DNA of 64,000 nucleotides from NCBI GenBank assembly GCA_030430165.1, contig JAUIGL010000007.1:1-64000 (forward strand), read 5' to 3'. The notes beneath the pieces were generated by a model. That model was not told the origin of the DNA and did not search any database. It was given only the letters and a program-made list of their open reading frames with translations. Source of the DNA: a bacterium (GTDB lineage: Bacteria; Desulfobacterota; Binatia; HRBIN30; CADEER01). The position numbers were made by a program, and so were the translations under genes. Below, one piece after another: positions 59,611 to 64,000 of the stretch (positions are counted from its first letter, which is position 1; each line of letters begins with the position of its first letter).

Positions 59611-61569
59611 ATGGCAGATTCGGACAAGACGGGGGCGCCCGGGGACGCCGACCTCGAGGCGAAGCTCGAGGCGTTGCCGGCACGGCCGGGTGTCTACCTG
59701 CTCAAGAACGCCAAGGGCAAGGTGATCTACGTCGGCAAGGCGAAGAGTCTGCGCAGCCGGGTGCGCACCTACTTCCGCGGCGGCGACGAGCGCATGCAGA
59801 TCGCCTTCTTGATGAAGCGGGTCGCCGACTTCGAGACCTTGGTGACGGAAACCGAGAAAGAGGCGCTGATCCTCGAGAACAACCTGATCAAGCAGTACAA
59901 GCCGCGCTACAACATCCGGCTCAAGGACGACAAGTCGTACGTCAGCGTCAAGGTGACGCTGGCCGACGACTGGCCGCGGGTGTTGGTGACCCGCAAGATC
60001 CGCAAGGACGGCTCGCGTTACTTCGGCCCCTTCCACTCGGCGGTCAGCGTGCGCGAGACGCTCGACACGATTCGCCGGGTGATCCCTCTGCGCACCTGCA
60101 GCGACGGCGTCTTCCGCAACCGCTCGCGCCCTTGTCTCGAGTACCAGATAAAGCGCTGCCTGGCGCCGTGTTGTCTCGAAGTCGACCGCGACGCCTACCA
60201 GGAGCATCTCGACCAGGCGATGATGCTGCTGGCGGGCAAGCGGGTGCAGCTGATCGACCAGCTCAAGGCCGACATGGCGGAAGCCGCCGCCGCCGAGCGC
60301 TTCGAAGATGCGGCTCGCCTGCGCGATCGCCTGCGCGCCATCGAGAAGACCCAGGAGCGCCAGCAGGCGGTGTCGCACGGTGGCGGCGATCAGGACATCA
60401 TCGGTTTCTACCGCGAAGGCGCCTTTTGCGAAGTGCAGATTCTCTTCGTGCGCGGCGGCAAGCTGACCGGCAACCAGAGCTACCCGATCGACGATTTCGA
60501 GCTGCCCGACGAGGAGATGCTGGCGGCGGTTCTTACCCAGTTCTACCAGGGCGGGCGCTACGTGCCCGACGAGATCATCGTTCCCCTCGATCTCGAGGAT
60601 CGCGAGGTTCGCGCCGAGTACCTGAGCGAGCGCAAGGGCCGCAAGGTCGAGGTCTTGTGGCCGCAGCGGGGCGACCGGGTACGCCTGCTGGCGATGGCGC
60701 GCGACAACGCCCAGCACAGCTTCGGCGAGCGGCGCGACAGCGAGCACCAGTACGAGAAGATCAGCGACGAGTTGCGCAAGCGACTGCACCTGCGCAACGC
60801 GCCGAAGCGGATCGAGTGCTTCGACATCTCGAATTTTCAGGGCGGGTTCGCGGTCGGCTCGATGGTGACCTTCGACGAGGGGCAGCCCGATCGCGCCCGC
60901 TACCGGCGCTTTCGCATCAAGACGGTGCAGGGGCAGGACGACTTCGCGTCGATGTTCGAGGTGCTCACCCGCCGCTTTCGCCGCGCCGTCGAGAAAGGCG
61001 ACTACCCCGACCTGCTCGTGGTCGACGGTGGCAAAGGGCAGCTCAACGTCGCGGTGCAGGTTCTGCGGGAGCTCGAGATCGAGGCGGTCGACGTCGTCGG
61101 ACTGGCCAAGTCGCGGGTCACCAGGGCGGCGCGCGACGCCGAGCTCGAGCGCAGCGAGGAACGTGTCTTCTTGCCGGGGCGGGTCAATCCGGTCGTGCTG
61201 CGACGCAACTCGAACGCCCTGTTCGTGCTGCAGCGGGTGCGCGACGAGGCGCACCGCTTCGCGATCACCTATCACCGCACCCTGCGCGGCAAAGAGCGGC
61301 TGCATTCGCTGCTCGACGACATCCCGGGGGTCGGCGCCGAGCGAAAAAAACGACTGCTGCGTAGATTCGGCAGTCTCAAGCGGGTGCGCGAAGCCAGTGT
61401 CGACGAAATCGCCGAGGTCCCCGGCATTGCGCGTCGCACGGCGGAGGACATCTACGCCGCTCTGCAGGCGACCCCGGCGGAGCCGGAGAAAACAGCCGAA
61501 CGCGGCCGATTGCGGCTGGTTCCGCGAGAATCGACGGATTCCGTGCCGCCTGCGAAAGAGTCGCGTTGA
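59611..61569 (+). CDS. uvrC: Excinuclease ABC subunit C
   Basis: A 652-residue nucleotide-excision-repair endonuclease. Domains in order: GIY-YIG nuclease (GVYLLKNAKGKVIYVGKAKS, about 30-50), a Cys-containing segment (RPCLEYQIKRCLAPCC), UVR motif (ERFEDAARLRDRL, about 230), RNase H-like nuclease (ECFDISNFQGGFAVGSMV and VVDGGKGQLNVAV), and tandem helix-hairpin-helix (IPGVGAERKKRLLRRF and VPGIARRTAEDIY). A 44-residue tail is charged. Confidence 0.96.
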   Translation: MADSDKTGAPGDADLEAKLEALPARPGVYLLKNAKGKVIYVGKAKSLRSRVRTYFRGGDERMQIAFLMKRVADFETLVTETEKEALILENNLIKQYKPRYNIRLKDDKSYVSVKVTLADDWPRVLVTRKIRKDGSRYFGPFHSAVSVRETLDTIRRVIPLRTCSDGVFRNRSRPCLEYQIKRCLAPCCLEVDRDAYQEHLDQAMMLLAGKRVQLIDQLKADMAEAAAAERFEDAARLRDRLRAIEKTQERQQAVSHGGGDQDIIGFYREGAFCEVQILFVRGGKLTGNQSYPIDDFELPDEEMLAAVLTQFYQGGRYVPDEIIVPLDLEDREVRAEYLSERKGRKVEVLWPQRGDRVRLLAMARDNAQHSFGERRDSEHQYEKISDELRKRLHLRNAPKRIECFDISNFQGGFAVGSMVTFDEGQPDRARYRRFRIKTVQGQDDFASMFEVLTRRFRRAVEKGDYPDLLVVDGGKGQLNVAVQVLRELEIEAVDVVGLAKSRVTRAARDAELERSEERVFLPGRVNPVVLRRNSNALFVLQRVRDEAHRFAITYHRTLRGKERLHSLLDDIPGVGAERKKRLLRRFGSLKRVREASVDEIAEVPGIARRTAEDIYAALQATPAEPEKTAERGRLRLVPRESTDSVPPAKESR

Positions 61570-61727
61570 CAGGGGGGCATCCCTGGACTAGCGGTTGATC
61601 AGGTCCGCGGGTCGATTGGCGGGCCGCAAAAAGGTGAGCCGAACGTCGCTTTGATTTGTATTTGGCTGGGCGCGGTCTTTGCGAGGACCGATCAGATCGC
61701 CCCGCCATTTTTCTTTATGGGGTCCCG

Positions 61728-62915
61728 ATGAATCCGAGCTTCAAGGAGATGATGAACGAGGTCGTCTCCTACGGCAGTTGTTGCGAGTGCGGGACTTGCG
61801 TTCTCGTCTGCCCGCACAACGTCATCAAGTACATCGACGGCAAGCCGAAGCAGGTCGCGAAGAAGAACGGTGATTTCGACTTCTGTGGGATCAGCGAAGG
61901 GATCGGCTGCGATGTCTGCGCCCAGGTCTGTCCGCGCCTCGGCGAGCGCGAGCACCACCTCGCCGAGCAGGTCTTTGCCGGCGAGTCGGAAGACGCGTAT
62001 CGCGGAATTTTCGGAACCTACCGGCGCGTCGTCGCGGCGCGCTGCACCGATCCCGAGGTCCTCGAGCGCTGTGAGGACGGCGGCGTCGTCACCGGCCTCC
62101 TTGCGTGGGCTCGGCGCAACGACGTGATCGACGGCGCGGTGGTGTCGACGGTCGACCCGGACGAGCCCTGCGCCCCCAAGCCGCGCGCGGTGTCGACGGT
62201 CGAGGACATCATCAAGAGCGCCAGCTCCTGGTACACCTACTGCCCCAACAATCTCGCGCTGCAGGAAGCCGCGGATCTCGGCCTCGAGCAGGTCGCCTTC
62301 GTCGGCGTGCCGTGCCAGATCACGCCGGTTCGCAAGATCCAGCTCACCGACGCCAGCTATCTCGACAACGGGCGCAAGAAGGAAAAGCACATCGAGCGCC
62401 AGCGCGAGTCGCTGAAGGGGCCCGGCGAACGGGTCAAGCTCAACATCGGCCTGCTGTGTTCCGAGGTGTTCAACTTCGAGGGGCTGATGCGCGACGTCAT
62501 CGAAGGCGAGATGAACATCCCGCTGACCGAGATCAAGAAGTTCAACGTCAAGGGCAAGGTGTTGATCTACAAGCACGACGGCGAAGTCGTCGAGATGAAC
62601 TTGAAGAAGTCGCAGGAGCACGCGCGGCCGGAGTGCCACCACTGCGCCGACTTCTCGGCCGAGCTCGCCGACATCTCCTGCGGCGGCGTCGGCGCGATGG
62701 ATTGGACGATCGTCGTGTTGCGCAGCAAGCTCGGCGAGGAGATCTTCGACCGAGCGGTCGCCGACGGCGCCCTCGAGGTGCGGCCGATGGACGAGTTCGA
62801 GACTTCGATGAAGGTCATGATGCGGCTCGCGCGCAAGCAGCGTCAGCGCGTTCCGACGCCGCCGGGGCGGGCTGCGACCTTTGCCCGACCCGCCGGCTTT
62901 GCCGATCCACACTAG
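61728..62915 (+). CDS. Coenzyme F420 hydrogenase/dehydrogenase beta subunit-like (FrhB/FpoF family)
   Basis: A 395-residue iron-sulfur flavoprotein. The N-terminal ferredoxin part has CCECGTCVLVCP (Cys18, 21, 24 and 28) and CDVCAQVCPRLG. The C-terminal domain matches FrhB/FpoF/FqoF, with ARCTDPEVLERCEDGGVVTG, VAFVGVPCQITPVRK and the late CHHCADFSAELADISCGGVG. FpoF oxidises F420H2 and donates electrons to a complex I-like Fpo. Other members act on ferredoxin, glutamate synthase or coenzyme M. The window has an 11-subunit complex I without NuoEFG, making such a link worth testing. ATG 61728 gives the usual N-terminus. Confidence 0.83.
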   Translation: MNPSFKEMMNEVVSYGSCCECGTCVLVCPHNVIKYIDGKPKQVAKKNGDFDFCGISEGIGCDVCAQVCPRLGEREHHLAEQVFAGESEDAYRGIFGTYRRVVAARCTDPEVLERCEDGGVVTGLLAWARRNDVIDGAVVSTVDPDEPCAPKPRAVSTVEDIIKSASSWYTYCPNNLALQEAADLGLEQVAFVGVPCQITPVRKIQLTDASYLDNGRKKEKHIERQRESLKGPGERVKLNIGLLCSEVFNFEGLMRDVIEGEMNIPLTEIKKFNVKGKVLIYKHDGEVVEMNLKKSQEHARPECHHCADFSAELADISCGGVGAMDWTIVVLRSKLGEEIFDRAVADGALEVRPMDEFETSMKVMMRLARKQRQRVPTPPGRAATFARPAGFADPH

Positions 62916-62954
62916 CTACTTTCTGAGGTAGCTTCGCACCGATCGGACCTACGG

Positions 62955-64000
62955 ATGGCATCCGCAAAAGCTCGTCCCAGCAAGACTCTCGACAAGCTCC
63001 CGCCGACCTACTTCGAGCACCTGGTCGAGAGCTCGCCCGATATCGTCGTCGCCGTCGACCGCAAGGGCGCGGTCATCTACTACAACGACGGTGCCGAGAA
63101 GAATCTCGGCTACAGCGCCGCCGAGGTGCTCGGCAAGCACGTCGAGCTGCTCTACCCGTCGATCGAGGAAGCGCGCCGCGTCATGGAGGCGATGCGCAGC
63201 GACGATTTCGGCGGGCCGGGCAAGGTCAAGAATTTCGAGACCACCTTCGTCAATCGCTTGAAGGAAGAGATTCCGGTGGCGATCTCGGGCTCGATCCTGC
63301 ACGACGAGTCTGGGCTCGACCTCGGGTCGATCGGCTTCGCCAAGGACATCCGCGACATCAAGCAGAAGGACCGACTCGCCACCTTGGGCGAGGTCGCGGT
63401 CGCCCTCTGTCACGAGATCAACAGCCCGCTCGAGGTCATCCTCAACGAGGTCGAGCTGCTCCAGTCCTTCGTTCGCAAGCACGCCAGCGAGTCGGAAGCG
63501 GTGGTGGAGGAGGAGCGGCTCGACGCGGTGCGCCGCGAGGTTCTCATCATCCAGGGCATCGTCAACCGCCTGGTGGTGATGTCGCAGGAGGGCAGCTACG
63601 GCACCCGCGAATACCTCAAGGGCCAGCAGATGACCGATGTCCACCGCGCCCCGGAAGCGACGGTGGGCGAGGGGTTGCGCGGGCTGCGCGTGTTGGTGGT
63701 CGACGACGACCTCGGAGTCTGTCGCTCGCTGCGCGATCTCTTGGTGGAGGAAGGGTGCGAAGTGCAGGTGGCGACCGACGGCTTGCGCGCACTCGAGATC
63801 CTCGACCACGGCGCGGTCGACATCGTCGTCAGCGACGTCGTCATGCCCGACCTCGACGGCTACGAGCTGTTCATGGAGGTGCGGCGGCGCGGTTCGGTGC
63901 CGGTGATCCTGATGACCGGGTACTATTACGACCGCGATCACGTCATCAAGCGCAGCCGGCTCGAGGGGCTGGAGAGCGTGGTCTTCAAGAAGCCGATCGA
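62955..64000 (+). CDS. PAS-HisKA-receiver protein (3' partial)
   Basis: A signalling protein open at the right edge (348 codons seen). The N-terminal PAS domain (about 18-135) contains DIVVAVDRKGAVIYYNDGAE. The histidine phosphorylation region has LCHEINSPLEVILNEVELL with His153. A receiver domain begins at about 245, with the acidic pocket LVVDDD and phospho-acceptor Asp294 in SDVVMPDLDG and the late Lys in VVFKKPI. Only about 95 residues separate His153 and the receiver, too few for an ATPase domain. ATG 62955 is the start. It lies 39 bp after the FrhB-like gene. Confidence 0.85.
   Translation, partial: MASAKARPSKTLDKLPPTYFEHLVESSPDIVVAVDRKGAVIYYNDGAEKNLGYSAAEVLGKHVELLYPSIEEARRVMEAMRSDDFGGPGKVKNFETTFVNRLKEEIPVAISGSILHDESGLDLGSIGFAKDIRDIKQKDRLATLGEVAVALCHEINSPLEVILNEVELLQSFVRKHASESEAVVEEERLDAVRREVLIIQGIVNRLVVMSQEGSYGTREYLKGQQMTDVHRAPEATVGEGLRGLRVLVVDDDLGVCRSLRDLLVEEGCEVQVATDGLRALEILDHGAVDIVVSDVVMPDLDGYELFMEVRRRGSVPVILMTGYYYDRDHVIKRSRLEGLESVVFKKPI

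Overview
The window is high in G+C (about two thirds by eye) and gene-dense. It comes from a Gram-negative bacterium: it carries an outer-membrane TonB-dependent receptor, many lipoprotein signal peptides, alanine-zipper lipoproteins and a periplasmic thiol-oxidoreductase-like protein. Secreted proteins with dockerin-like calcium repeats (three clear cases, one weaker), an ELWxxDGT-repeat protein, a DUF4215 cysteine-rich tail, a hopanoid-type glycosyltransferase and a possible F420-linked oxidoreductase point to a delta-proteobacterial, Myxococcota-like or Binatota-like lineage. That placement is inference; no rRNA gene is present.

Layout. 1-10290 is a vitamin B12 region. It holds the end of metH, a minus-strand operon behind a cobalamin riboswitch (beta-propeller, secreted protein, BtuB-like receptor, second beta-propeller, DUF71 ATPase), and a divergent btuFCD transporter. 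10479-20956 is a complex I operon in the order nuoABCD-HIJKLMN, with no nuoEFG. 20968-27532 holds a hopanoid-type glycosyltransferase, arsC, a YiiX-like peptidase and a coupled chain OsmC, GT2, unknown, SPL-like radical SAM, murI. 27646-32659 is secA (with an extra hydrophobic N-terminus and a large coiled-coil insert) and argJ. 32732-32915 is an array of short hairpins separated by a conserved CCAAAG word.

32925-42262 holds secreted and envelope proteins, rsmD-coaD, two tandem zinc dehydrogenases, three tandem alanine-zipper lipoproteins, a membrane pyrophosphatase of the K+-dependent type and an SDR. 42398-53673 is looser: REP-like repeats, a YihY-type protein, a glycosidase-like lipoprotein, a PuuD-like membrane protein, a HAD phosphatase, small lipoproteins and secreted repeat proteins. 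53735-56493 looks like an accessory island: an AAA ATPase/TOPRIM pair resembling anti-phage systems, a degraded HAD fragment and an inverted-repeat element. 56524-64000 has HTTM-like membrane genes, DUF2239, a cupredoxin-like lipoprotein, uvrC, an FrhB/FpoF-like oxidoreductase and a PAS-HisKA-REC protein cut by the window edge.

The strongest candidates for something new are (i) the riboswitch-controlled B12 operon with two secreted beta-propellers flanking the receptor, possibly an analogue of the Bacteroides BtuB-BtuG capture system; (ii) an 11-subunit complex I in the same window as an FpoF-like subunit; (iii) a SecA with predicted membrane anchors and a large insert; and (iv) the CCAAAG hairpin array.
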